From: Rhodospirillales bacterium
GTDB taxonomy: Bacteria > Pseudomonadota > Alphaproteobacteria > ATCC43930 > CGMCC-115725
Length of the DNA stretch: 64,000 nt
Direction of reading: 5' to 3'
NCBI GenBank assembly: GCA_947473305.1
Contig: CANJCB010000005.1
Coordinates: 1-64,000 of the forward strand
In this document: positions 42,478-50,834 of the stretch, in pieces
Layout of the letters: every line of letters begins with the position of its first letter
Numbering within the stretch: the first letter of the stretch is position 1
Notes under the pieces: generated by a model
Told to the model about the DNA's origin: nothing
Seen by the model: only the letters and a program-made list of their open reading frames with translations
The model's database searches: none
Program-made: the position numbers and the translations under genes

Positions 42478-43458
42478 TCAAGACGCGCCCTCGATCATCG
42501 CCGCCGTCTTCACCAGCACTTCGGCCTGGCGGATCGAGGCGATGTCGAGGAGCTTGCCGTCGAGGGAAACCGCGCCCTGGCCCTGGCGGCGGCCTTTCTC
42601 CATGGCGGCGAGGATGCGGCGGGCCTTCTCGACTTCCGCCGGGGGCGGGCTGAAGCATTCGTTGGCAATCGCGATCTGCGAGGGATGGATCACCATCTTG
42701 CCGGCGAAGCCCAGCGCGGCCGACCGCTTGGCCGCGACCCGCATGCCCTCCGGGTCGGAGAAGTCGCCATAGGGTCCGTCGATGGGCCGCAGCCCATTGG
42801 CCCGGGCCGCCACAACGAGCCGGGCCAAGGCGTAATGCCACATGTCCTGCCAATGGGTTGCGCGGTTTCCTTCAGCGTCTTTGTCGGTCAGGACCGCGTA
42901 ATCCGGGTTCGATCCGCCGATGCTTGTGTTGCGCGCGCCCGTCGAGGCCGCGAAATCGCCGGAGCCGAAATGCAGCGACTCGATCCGTTTGGAGGCACCC
43001 GCGATCTCATGGATGTTCTGGAGGCCCAGCGCCGTCTCGATCTGGAGTTCGAGGCCGATCCGCTTCTTGCGCCCCATCGCCGTCTCGGCCTGGGTCAGCA
43101 GCATGTCCACCGCATAGACGTCCGAGGCGGTGCCGACCTTCGGGATCAGGATGAGGTCGAGCCGCTCGCCCGATAGCTCCACCAGGTCGATGATGTCGCG
43201 ATAGGCGTAATGGGTGTCGAGCCCGTTGATCCGCACCGAGAGTGTCTTGGCCCCCCAGTCGAGATCGCGCAGCGCCTCGACCACGTTCTTGCGCGCGCTC
43301 GGCTTTTCCTCGGGCGACACCGCGTCTTCCAGATCGAGAAAAATGACATCTGCCAATCCCTTGGCAGCTTTCTCGAAGAATTTGGTTTGGCTGCCCGGCA
43401 CGGCCAGCGTGCTGCGGCTGAGGCGCGCCGGGGCGGGTGACACTTGGGTGAAGCTCAT
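42478..43458 (-). CDS. CitE/HpcH-HpaI-family CoA-ester lyase (malyl-CoA lyase type)
   Basis: 326 residues. TIM-barrel motifs: FLDLEDAVSPEEKPSARK (metal Glu/Asp), the acid strand IGLELQIETALGLQN, HFGSGDFAASTGARN and RPIDGPYGDFSDPEGMRVAA, then GFAGKMVIHPSQIAIANECF. This pattern is that of L-malyl-CoA/beta-methylmalyl-CoA lyases, which split malyl-CoA to glyoxylate and acetyl-CoA. The start overlaps the stop of xerD by four bases. Confidence 0.85.
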   Translation of the reverse strand: MSFTQVSPAPARLSRSTLAVPGSQTKFFEKAAKGLADVIFLDLEDAVSPEEKPSARKNVVEALRDLDWGAKTLSVRINGLDTHYAYRDIIDLVELSGERLDLILIPKVGTASDVYAVDMLLTQAETAMGRKKRIGLELQIETALGLQNIHEIAGASKRIESLHFGSGDFAASTGARNTSIGGSNPDYAVLTDKDAEGNRATHWQDMWHYALARLVVAARANGLRPIDGPYGDFSDPEGMRVAAKRSAALGFAGKMVIHPSQIAIANECFSPPPAEVEKARRILAAMEKGRRQGQGAVSLDGKLLDIASIRQAEVLVKTAAMIEGAS

Positions 43459-44384
43459 GGGGCGGTTCCCTTCCTCCGCGCGAGCGGATGGTGCTGGTTG
43501 ACGAGCGTCTGGAGACGGCCCGTTTCCACATGGGTATAGATCTGGGTGGTGGCGATATCCGCATGGCCCAGCATCTCCTGGACCGCGCGGAGGTCGGCGC
43601 CGTGATCCACGAGGTGGCTCGCGAAGGCATGGCGCAGCACATGGGGCGAAATGCGATCAGGATCGAGGTGAGCTTCGACCGCCAATTCTTTGAGAAGGAT
43701 CGCACATTTATTGCGAGAGAGATGTCCCTCCGCGGTGCGCGCCGGGAAGAGGAAACGCGAGGTCTCGCCTTCCTGAAGGAAATGGCCGCGCGCAGCCGCA
43801 TAGGCCTGGAGCGCGTTCCGGGCCGGGGCGCTGAGCGGCACCATCCGTTCCTTGCCGCCCTTGCCCCGGACGACGAGGAAGCGGGCCTCGCGCTTGGCGG
43901 CGGCCAGCGGCAAGCTCACCAGCTCCGAGACGCGCAGGCCCGTCGCATAGAGAAGTTCGAGGAGACAGGCGAGCCGCAACCCCTCCGCTCCCTCCCGCTT
44001 ATGGGCAACCGCGAGAAGGGTCCCAACCTCCTCCTCGCTCAAGACCTTGGGCAAGGGGCGGCCGAGCCTCGGCGAATCGAGCACGCTGCTCGGATCGTCC
44101 TGCCGCACCCCCTGGAGCAGCAGGAAGCGATAGAACTGCCGGAGCGCCGAAAGCCGCCGCGCCACCGTCCGGGGGGCCATCTGCAAGGCCGCCAGCCGCG
44201 AGAGATAGCGCCGCAGCTCGTCCGACGAGGCCTTCTCCGCCGCGACCTTCGACGGCGTCAGGAAATCGCGGAGATCGGCGAGATCCGAGCGATAGGCCTC
44301 GATGGTCCGGGGGGCAGCACCACGTTCGGCGGCGATCATCTCCAGGAAGGCCTCCACATGCCGGGTCGGGAGGCTTCTGGCCAA
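43455..44384 (-). CDS. xerD: Site-specific tyrosine recombinase XerD
   Basis: About 309 residues from TTG 44384; ATG 44426 is also open but would overlap the upstream gene by 41 bases. N-terminal SAM-like core-binding domain (IEAYRSDLADLRDFL). Catalytic residues: Arg in ATGLRVSELVSL, Lys in VRGKGGKERMVPL, His-x-x-Arg in SPHVLRHAFASHL, His in MLGHADIATTQIYTH with Tyr at its end. It resolves chromosome dimers with XerC at dif. Upstream is the large exported protein; downstream the CitE-like gene. Confidence 0.93.
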   Translation of the reverse strand: MARSLPTRHVEAFLEMIAAERGAAPRTIEAYRSDLADLRDFLTPSKVAAEKASSDELRRYLSRLAALQMAPRTVARRLSALRQFYRFLLLQGVRQDDPSSVLDSPRLGRPLPKVLSEEEVGTLLAVAHKREGAEGLRLACLLELLYATGLRVSELVSLPLAAAKREARFLVVRGKGGKERMVPLSAPARNALQAYAAARGHFLQEGETSRFLFPARTAEGHLSRNKCAILLKELAVEAHLDPDRISPHVLRHAFASHLVDHGADLRAVQEMLGHADIATTQIYTHVETGRLQTLVNQHHPLARRKGTAP

Positions 44385-44385
44385 A

Positions 44386-46203
44386 TCAGATCCCGGCGGC
44401 GATGGCGGCTTCCACCGCGAGCGCACGGGCCTCGATCTCCAGCCCGGCGGCGCGCAGGCCCGAGATCGCCCTGAGCAGCGGGATTGCGTCGGGCGTCAGC
44501 CGGTCGCCCGTGCGGGCGATGACGAGGGTCAGCAGGACCGTCTCGCCGAGACGTTTCTTGCCGGCGGCCTGCCCCTGGTCGAGCCAGACGACCGCGTTGG
44601 GCAGCGGGCTTCCGGGCGTGGGCGGGGCGGCCAGCAGCGGGGCGATGGTCTCGGGCTCGATGGGTTCGTCGAAGGCCGAAAGAAGGGTCAGCGCCATCTG
44701 GGCGCGGCGCAGTTGCACCGTGGCTTCCATGCCCTGCGCGGGCTGGGCCGCCTCGCGGAGAAGACCGGCCTGCCAGACCGTGCCGTTCTGCCCCTGGGCC
44801 AGCCGGGAGACGATCCAGAGCGAGGCCCCGCCTTCCGCCTCGCCGAGCCGCGTCCAGGCGCGGGCTTCGGCGATCTTGCCCGCCGCATAGAGCGCGCGGG
44901 CGGCGTCGGGCGCGAACCAGCTCAAATCATTGGTCGGTTGCAGCGCCTGGATCATGGGGGCAGCGAGCCGCGCCGCCATGAGGAAATCGTTGCGCTTCCT
45001 GCCCTCGGCCAGCAGCGCCTTCAGCGCCTCGGCCTGGGCGGGGGCGACGGTCTGGGTCCGCGCCGCCTCATAGAGCAGCGCCCGGGCGCGGGGGCCGGCC
45101 TGCTCGGTCTGGCTCAAGGCGGCGGCCCGTTCCTCGGGCTTGAAGTCGAGCCGGTCGTAGATTTCCCGAAGCTCGTCCACCGTGAGGGATCCGAGCGCCG
45201 CGGCCCTTTCGCCGGCGGCGAGACGGTCGCCCGCGGGGACCGCTGGATTGGTCGCCCATTCCCGCAGCAGCGCCGGAGACGCGGCGGCCAGGGCGTCGGC
45301 GGGCAGGGGCTGCTTGGCGGCGGCCAGAAGGCTCAACAGGATCGGCGTCGGCTCCGGCAGCTTTTCGAGCTTGCCGGAGCGGGCGCCGATGGTCGCCTCG
45401 ACGAGCGCGTCGAAGACGAGGTCGCGGGGCACCTTCTTCTCGCGCAGCAGGCTCAGGCCCAGCTGCGCCTTGTCGGTATCCTTGTGCAGCGCCTGGCAGG
45501 CGATCTGCGCGCGGTCCCACCAGGGACCGGGATAGCGGCCGATCAACTCGCCGGTCTGCTGGCAGCCGCCCTCGACGTCGTTGGCGAGGAAGCGCAGCTC
45601 GACCCGCATCCGGTCGAAATCCTCATCCTCGGGCGGGTTCGGCATGGCCTCGACGATGGCCGTGGCCTGGGCCACATGGCCCAGGGCCAGGAGGCGCTGG
45701 AGCCGCAAGGTCGCCAGGCGGGGGCCGGCTTCGGGATCGCGGCCGGCGGGCGACTCGGCCCCGCTCAGCAGCAGCCGCGCGGCGAGGTCCTGCAGGGTCG
45801 GCGAGGTATTGGGCGAGAGGAGCGGGAGCGCCGCCGCCACGAGCGGGCGGGGCGTGCCTTCCCAGAGCGTCGCCGGCAGGGCGCGGTCGGCGGTGCTGAG
45901 GGACCCCGCCCAGGAATCGTCGAGAGGGGCCAGCGTATCGGACCTGATGTCGTCGTTCTTCGACGGCGGGGTGGTCGGCAGGCTGCCGCCGACCGGCATA
46001 TTGGGCGGGCTGGTGTCCCGGCCGAGGGGATTGGCCCCGAGCGGCGCCGGTGTCCCGAAGCTGCCGCCGGGCTGGATCGTCTGGGGCGGCGGCGGGGCGG
46101 GCGGGGGGCCGAGCCGGACGGGCGGGCCGACCTGGGCCAGCGCCGGAGGGATCGCGAGGGCGGCGGCGAGCGCCAGCCCCAGGAAAAGGCCCTTGCGCCC
46201 CAT
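44386..46203 (-). CDS. Large exported Ala/Leu-rich hypothetical protein
   Basis: 605 residues from ATG 46203, which gives a clear signal peptide (MGRKGLFLGLALAAALAIPPALAQ); the frame is open to 46299 but that part overlaps the next gene. After a Pro/Gly-rich linker (about residues 25-90) the rest is a helix-rich repeat-like region (TPR/HEAT-like periodicity: LQRLLALGHVAQATAIVEAM, RALLYEAARTQTVAPAQAEAL). Homologues of this type lie before xerD in other alphaproteobacteria. Function unknown; a periplasmic scaffold is a possibility. It starts two bases after the stop of a small membrane-protein gene. Confidence 0.7.
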   Translation of the reverse strand: MGRKGLFLGLALAAALAIPPALAQVGPPVRLGPPPAPPPPQTIQPGGSFGTPAPLGANPLGRDTSPPNMPVGGSLPTTPPSKNDDIRSDTLAPLDDSWAGSLSTADRALPATLWEGTPRPLVAAALPLLSPNTSPTLQDLAARLLLSGAESPAGRDPEAGPRLATLRLQRLLALGHVAQATAIVEAMPNPPEDEDFDRMRVELRFLANDVEGGCQQTGELIGRYPGPWWDRAQIACQALHKDTDKAQLGLSLLREKKVPRDLVFDALVEATIGARSGKLEKLPEPTPILLSLLAAAKQPLPADALAAASPALLREWATNPAVPAGDRLAAGERAAALGSLTVDELREIYDRLDFKPEERAAALSQTEQAGPRARALLYEAARTQTVAPAQAEALKALLAEGRKRNDFLMAARLAAPMIQALQPTNDLSWFAPDAARALYAAGKIAEARAWTRLGEAEGGASLWIVSRLAQGQNGTVWQAGLLREAAQPAQGMEATVQLRRAQMALTLLSAFDEPIEPETIAPLLAAPPTPGSPLPNAVVWLDQGQAAGKKRLGETVLLTLVIARTGDRLTPDAIPLLRAISGLRAAGLEIEARALAVEAAIAAGI

Positions 46204-46204
46204 G

Positions 46205-46345
46205 TTACTTGGGGAAGCGGGCATCGGGGATCTGTTTTTCGATGGGCGCGCTGGGCGCCGGAACGTCCCAGACCGCGAGCACGGCGAAACCGCCGGCAAC
46301 GATCACCACGAAGACCGCGACGACGACGAGTAGAAGCTTTGCCAT
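46205..46345 (-). CDS. Small single-helix membrane protein
   Basis: 46 residues: MAKLLLVVVAVFVVIVAGGF and on to AVLAV form one membrane helix (residues 4-25), followed by a short, Pro-rich outside tail (DVPAPSAPIEKQIPDARFPK). The stop TAA is one base before the ATG of the large exported protein gene, so the two are almost certainly co-translated. It is too short for standard gene calls. Function unknown. Confidence 0.75.
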   Translation of the reverse strand: MAKLLLVVVAVFVVIVAGGFAVLAVWDVPAPSAPIEKQIPDARFPK

Positions 46346-46521
46346 TTCCGCCTTGTTCCTGACACCCTGGCCCGAGGACCGCACGCGGCGGGACCGCCCG
46401 ATTTGACGGCCTCCGCGCGCAATTTGCTAGGCTTAGAGCAAGCCTAGGACTAATTCATGGCTAATCTACGGCAAGTCTATCGGTGCGGCATGCAGGTTTC
46501 AACGATGCGGGAGGGTCAACG

Positions 46522-47067
46522 ATGAGCCCGCCCGCAGCCAAGGGAAAAACCATCGTCCTCGTGGGACTGATGGGCGCGGGCAAGAGCAATATCGGCCGAA
46601 AACTCGCGACTCGGCTGGGGCTGCCCTTCGTCGACGCCGATACCGAGATCGAGACGGCGGCCGGGGAAAGCATAGAGGAGATCTTCCAGCGCCACGGCGA
46701 GGCGGCCTTCCGCGACGGCGAGCGGCGGGTGATCGCGCGCCTCCTCGAACAGCCGCGCCATGTGCTCTCGACCGGCGGCGGCGCCTTCATGGATCCCTCG
46801 ACCCGGGCGCTGGTGCGGGCGCGCGGCATCTCTATCTGGCTCAAGGCCGATATCGAGGTGCTGCTCCAGCGCGTGGCGCGGCGCAGCAACCGGCCCCTGC
46901 TGAAGGCGGGCGATCCCCGGGAGGTGCTGGAAAAGCTGATCGCGCTCCGCCATCCGGTCTATGCCGAGGCGGATATCACGGTGGAAAGCCTCGACGGCCC
47001 GCCGGAGCAGACCTTGGAAAAGGTGGTCGCGGCGCTCGACGCCTTCCAGGCGCAGGCCGTGGCATGA
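46522..47067 (+). CDS. aroK: Shikimate kinase
   Basis: 181 residues from ATG 46522 (GGGAGG 8-13 bases upstream; a GTG at 46483 is also open). It phosphorylates shikimate at the 3-hydroxyl. Motifs: Walker A VGLMGAGKSNIGRKLA, DADTEIE for the shikimate carboxyl, HGEAAFRDGE and VLSTGGGAFM, and a lid with RPLLKAG. The end overlaps aroB by four bases (ATGA), the classic aroK-aroB coupling. Confidence 0.95.
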   Translation: MSPPAAKGKTIVLVGLMGAGKSNIGRKLATRLGLPFVDADTEIETAAGESIEEIFQRHGEAAFRDGERRVIARLLEQPRHVLSTGGGAFMDPSTRALVRARGISIWLKADIEVLLQRVARRSNRPLLKAGDPREVLEKLIALRHPVYAEADITVESLDGPPEQTLEKVVAALDAFQAQAVA

Positions 47068-48179
47068 GCGGCGAGCAAAGGCTTCATGTCGGGATCGAGG
47101 GCCGGAGCTACGACATCGTGGCGGGCAGCGGTCTCCTGCCGCGCGCGGCCGAACTTATCCAGGCGGTGCGGCCGGTTCGCCGCCTGATCATCGTCACGGA
47201 TGCGACCGTGGCGGGGCTCCATCTGAAACCCCTGCTGGCGAGCCTCGACGCGGCCGGGATCGCCCATCACGAGATTGTCCTGCCGCCCGGGGAAGGGACC
47301 AAGGACTTCGCCCATTACGCCAAGCTCTCGGAGGAGATCCTGTCCTTGGGCATCGAGCGGGGCACGCTCCTGGTGGCGCTCGGCGGGGGCGTGGTCGGGG
47401 ATCTCACGGGCCTGACCGCCGCGACCCTGCTGCGCGGGATCGACTTCGTGCAAATCCCTACGACCCTCCTCGCCCAGGTTGACAGTTCCGTGGGCGGCAA
47501 GACCGGGATCAATACGCCCCAGGGCAAGAACCTCGTCGGAGCCTTCCACCAGCCGGTGCTGGTCCTGGCCGATATCGACGCCTTGGAAACCCTGCCGCGC
47601 CGGGAGTTCCTGGCTGGTTATGCGGAGGTGGTGAAATACGGGATCATCCGCGATCCGGCCTTTTTCGCCTGGCTCGAAGGGCAAGGTGCGTCGTTGGTCC
47701 GGGGCGACCGCGCGGCCCGGCTCCAGGCGGTGGTCGAAAGCTGCCAGGCCAAGGCCACGGTGGTCGCCGCCGACGAGCGCGAGACCGGCGATCGGGCGCT
47801 CCTCAATTTCGGCCATACCTTCGGCCATGCGCTGGAATCCGAGGTGGGATATTCGGACGAGCTGCTGCATGGCGAGGCGGTGGCCATCGGCTCGATCCTC
47901 GCCTTCGACATGTCGGTGCGACTGGGCTTCTGCCCGGCGGAGACGGCGGCGCGGGTGCGGCGGCATTTCGAGGCGGTGGGCCTGCCGACCCGGGTTGCCA
48001 CCTCCCAGGGCCGCAAGTTCACGACCGAGGCGCTGATCGCCCATATGCAGAAGGACAAGAAGGTGAAGGACGGCAAGCTCACCTTCATCCTGACGCGGGG
48101 CATCGGCCAAGCCTTCATCACCCGCGACGTGGGCGTAGGCGATCTCCGCGCGGTGCTCGACGCGGCGGTGGCCTCGTGA
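47064..48179 (+). CDS. aroB: 3-Dehydroquinate synthase
   Basis: 371 residues, NAD-dependent; forms 3-dehydroquinate from DAHP in the shikimate pathway. Typical blocks: IIVTDATVAGLHLKPL, VLPPGEGTKDFAHYAKLSE, VALGGGVVGDLTGLTAATLLRG, IPTTLLAQVDSSVGGKTGIN (metal- and NAD-binding), PRREFLAGYAEVVKYGII, FGHTFGHALESEVGYSD (metal His) and LHGEAVAIGS. The start overlaps aroK. Confidence 0.97.
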   Translation: MSGEQRLHVGIEGRSYDIVAGSGLLPRAAELIQAVRPVRRLIIVTDATVAGLHLKPLLASLDAAGIAHHEIVLPPGEGTKDFAHYAKLSEEILSLGIERGTLLVALGGGVVGDLTGLTAATLLRGIDFVQIPTTLLAQVDSSVGGKTGINTPQGKNLVGAFHQPVLVLADIDALETLPRREFLAGYAEVVKYGIIRDPAFFAWLEGQGASLVRGDRAARLQAVVESCQAKATVVAADERETGDRALLNFGHTFGHALESEVGYSDELLHGEAVAIGSILAFDMSVRLGFCPAETAARVRRHFEAVGLPTRVATSQGRKFTTEALIAHMQKDKKVKDGKLTFILTRGIGQAFITRDVGVGDLRAVLDAAVAS

Positions 48180-48221
48180 TCCCGGACGATCTTCTGTCCA
48201 GCGTCGTGGCCATGTCCAATT

Positions 48222-48330
48222 AGGTAGGGCGGAAAAACGAAGCGTATCGCGGTCTTTCACGGCGATTTCGTCTCAAGGGCGGCGGCGAGGTTGGCGGAAG
48301 GCGCTTGCGCTTTTCCGCCCTACGGGTTTG
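48222..48330. repeat. Inverted repeat, family D (GTAGGGCGGAAAA type)
   Basis: Perfect 13-base arms GTAGGGCGGAAAA (48224-48236) and TTTTCCGCCCTAC (48311-48323). They enclose about 74 bases with an inner GGCGGAAGGCGCTTGCGC arm. It occupies the gap between aroB and the RHH gene. A single copy of the left arm is at 14038-14067. Confidence 0.8.
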
Positions 48331-48339
48331 ACCGGAATC

Positions 48340-48609
48340 CTATCCCGCCCCGTGTCCCGCGCGGCGGTGGCCCTCGTCGGTGGCGGCGGCCAGGAAGTAT
48401 TTCAGGAGATAGACCCGGATTGCCGCCGTGAGGCTCGACTCGACGCGCCCCTCGTCGATCGAGGTCACGAGGTCGTTGATCGTCCGCCCCTCGCGCCGCG
48501 CCACGTCGCGCAACGCGTCCCACATGGCGGCCTCGAGCCGGATGCTGGTCCGGCGGCCTCCGACAGTCACATTCCGGCCGACTAGCGTCGATCTTGCTTC
48601 TTTTGTCAT
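48340..48609 (-). CDS. Ribbon-helix-helix domain protein
   Basis: 89 residues from ATG 48609 (an open TTG at 48621 is not favoured). The pattern VGGRRTSIRLEAAMWDALRDVARREGRTINDLVTSI is the RHH_4-type beta-strand plus two helices, used for DNA binding as a dimer. The tail (YLLKYFLAAATDEGHRRAG) is helical. It lies by itself between aroB and bolA; its target is unknown. It could autoregulate or be a nucleoid-associated protein. Confidence 0.82.
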   Translation of the reverse strand: MTKEARSTLVGRNVTVGGRRTSIRLEAAMWDALRDVARREGRTINDLVTSIDEGRVESSLTAAIRVYLLKYFLAAATDEGHRRAGHGAG

Positions 48610-48733
48610 ATCCGTCCGCAATCGGCCGTCGCGTTCACGCGGTAGGCGCCTTCAACCATGGGGTCTCAACACTCGGTGTTCGAGAGCTGGCGCGAATTCT
48701 GCCAGCTAAAGTTGCAAAATTATAGGGTTAAAT

Positions 48734-49036
48734 TCACGTGTTTGGCGATTTTTCCTGCTCTTCCGGGGTACGTGTGACGAGGGACAGGGCATGTACCCCT
48801 TCGGCGATCTCAGCGGCCAGGATCTCATAGACCCGGCGCTGGCGCTGGACCCGGTTCATGCCCTGGAAACCCGCCGAGACGATGGTCACGCGGAAGTGGG
48901 TTTCGCCGCCTTCCCGATACGCGCCCTGGCCCGGATGATGATGGCCGGCGTGGAGATGGGATTCATCGACGATCTCGAGCCTTAGGGGCTGGAACGCCTC
49001 GGTAAGCTTGGTGCGGATGGAGGATGCTACAGGCAT
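48734..49036 (-). CDS. BolA family protein
   Basis: About 100 residues from ATG 49036. The BolA fold has the class with VDESHLHAGH near the N-terminus and HFRVTIVSAGFQGMNRVQRQRRVYEILAAEIAEGVHALSL in the core. BolA proteins pair with monothiol glutaredoxins and bind 2Fe-2S clusters, acting in iron regulation and cell-shape control. The His in HAGHHH and the absence of a Cys point to the BolA-H type. Divergent from the J-domain gene. Confidence 0.92.
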   Translation of the reverse strand: MPVASSIRTKLTEAFQPLRLEIVDESHLHAGHHHPGQGAYREGGETHFRVTIVSAGFQGMNRVQRQRRVYEILAAEIAEGVHALSLVTRTPEEQEKSPNT

Positions 49037-49200
49037 GGACAAATGGACACCGGCACAGGGGGCGGCGCAACCTCGGGCAAGGAGACTAACCTGTCAAGCG
49101 GCCCGTAAAAAGGATAGCTGCTTATGGAATATCCCTCCGCTGCGGACGCGGGCGCCCGGGGACGCTTGTCAGCCTTTCGCCGCATCCTCATACTTACGCC

Positions 49201-49761
49201 ATGCGCCGCGGTCAGACAGCCCTTTTTACCCGCACCGACTCGGCAGCGCCGACCCGGTGCTGCGAGCATCCGGGCTGCACGGAAGGGGCGGATTACCGCG
49301 CCCCCCGGTCGCCGGCCGAGCTTGAGCAGTTCCGCTGGTTCTGCCTGGAACATGTCCGCGCCTATAACGCCTCCTGGAATTTCTACGCCGGGATGAACGA
49401 GCGCGAGATCGAGAAGGAGATCCGCAACGACGCCGTCTGGCAGCGCCCGACCTGGCCTTTGGGCGCGCGGGTTGGCAGCCTCTATGGCGCGCGGCTCAAA
49501 GGCTTCGGCCTCTTCGATATCGACGACGAAGGCACCGACAAGGCGGAGGTCCAGCGCCGCCGTCCCTTGAGCCCCCAGGAGGAGGCGTTGCAGGTCTTCG
49601 AACTGGCCGAACCCTTCACCATGGCGGGGCTCAAGACCCGCTATAAGCAGCTCGTGAAGCTCCATCATCCCGACGCCCATGGCGGCGATAAGGACGCGGA
49701 AGAGCGGCTCAAGGTCATTAACCGGGCCTATGCGACGCTCAAGGCTGCTTACTTTCCTTGA
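49201..49761 (+). CDS. J-domain (DnaJ-type) co-chaperone with C-terminal J domain
   Basis: 186 residues. Unlike classical DnaJ the J domain is at the C-terminus: residues about 120-186 contain QVFELAEPFTMAGLKTRYKQLVKLHHPDAHGGDKDAEERLKVINRAYATLKAA, with the HPD motif. The N-terminal part has a Cys pair (RCCEHPGCTEGADYRAP) and an aromatic-rich section (RWFCLEHVRAYNASWNFYAGM). It probably recruits DnaK to a specific partner. It is divergent from bolA and directly precedes cobS, as in many alphaproteobacteria. Confidence 0.88.
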   Translation: MRRGQTALFTRTDSAAPTRCCEHPGCTEGADYRAPRSPAELEQFRWFCLEHVRAYNASWNFYAGMNEREIEKEIRNDAVWQRPTWPLGARVGSLYGARLKGFGLFDIDDEGTDKAEVQRRRPLSPQEEALQVFELAEPFTMAGLKTRYKQLVKLHHPDAHGGDKDAEERLKVINRAYATLKAAYFP

Positions 49762-49819
49762 GTTTTACCCCGAAACCGGCTTCCATGCGGCCCCTCCCTA
49801 GATAGGAACGCGACACGTT

Positions 49820-50824
49820 ATGGCATCGGCACAGTCAGGCACGGCTACGGCGGAGGCGCCGTTGGATCTCCCGGACACCTCGGTTTCGGTTCGCGAAACC
49901 TTCGGTATCGACAGCGATCTCAAGGTTCCGGCCTTCAGCCGGTCGAGCGAGCATGTCCCCGACGTGGACAAGGCCTATCGCTTCGACCACGATACCACTC
50001 TGGCGATTGTGGCGGGCTTCGCCTACAACCGACGCGTGATGATCCAGGGCTATCACGGCACGGGCAAATCGACGCATGTGGAGCAGGTGGCGGCGCGGCT
50101 CAACTGGCCCTGCATCCGCGTCAACCTCGACAGCCACATCAGCCGCATCGACCTCGTCGGCAAGGACGCCATCGTGCTCCGCGACGGCAAGCAGGTGACG
50201 GAGTTCCGCGAGGGCCTCCTACCCTGGGCGCTCCAGCATCCGACGGCACTCGTTTTCGACGAATACGACGCGGGCCGTCCCGACGTGATGTTCGTGATCC
50301 AGCGCGTGCTGGAGGTCGAGGGCAAGCTGACCCTCTTGGACCAGAACCGGGTGATCCGGCCGCATAAGGCGTTCCGGCTCTTTTCGACCGCCAATACCGT
50401 GGGCCTGGGCGATACGACCGGGCTTTATCACGGCACCCAGCAGATCAACCAGGGTCAGATGGACCGCTGGAACATCGTCGCCACGCTGAACTACCTGCCC
50501 CATGACGCGGAGGTGGAGATCGTGCTGGCCAAGGCGCCGGACTGGAACAACGAGAACGGCAGGAAGGCGGTCGCCGCCATGGTCTCGCTGGCCGATCTGA
50601 CGCGCTCGGGCTTCATCAACGGGGATATCTCCACGGTCATGTCGCCACGCACCGTGATCACCTGGGCCGAGAACGCCCGGATCTTCAACGACGTGGCCTT
50701 CGCCTTCCGGCTGACCTTCCTCAACAAATGCGACGAGGTCGAACGGTCCACGGTGGCGGAATACTATCAGCGCTGCTTCGGGACCGAGCTGAAGGAAACC
50801 GGCGTCCGCGCCACGCTCGTCTGA
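49820..50824 (+). CDS. cobS: Cobaltochelatase AAA+ subunit CobS
   Basis: 334 residues. AAA+ ATPase with Walker A GYHGTGKS at residues 77-84, Walker [11 protein letters not shown], and a MoxR-like lid. With CobT and the large subunit CobN it inserts cobalt into hydrogenobyrinic acid a,c-diamide in aerobic cobalamin synthesis. The N-terminus [19 protein letters not shown] is characteristic. cobT starts 11 bases after the stop; cobN is not in the window. Confidence 0.95.
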   Translation: MASAQSGTATAEAPLDLPDTSVSVRETFGIDSDLKVPAFSRSSEHVPDVDKAYRFDHDTTLAIVAGFAYNRRVMIQGYHGTGKSTHVEQVAARLNWPCIRVNLDSHISRIDLVGKDAIVLRDGKQVTEFREGLLPWALQHPTALVFDEYDAGRPDVMFVIQRVLEVEGKLTLLDQNRVIRPHKAFRLFSTANTVGLGDTTGLYHGTQQINQGQMDRWNIVATLNYLPHDAEVEIVLAKAPDWNNENGRKAVAAMVSLADLTRSGFINGDISTVMSPRTVITWAENARIFNDVAFAFRLTFLNKCDEVERSTVAEYYQRCFGTELKETGVRATLV

Positions 50825-50834
50825 GTTCTGAGGA

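Noticed and set aside
44302-46362. A 686-codon open frame on the plus strand
   Set aside because: Antisense to the exported hypothetical protein, Gly/Arg/Gln-rich throughout, no signal or domain.
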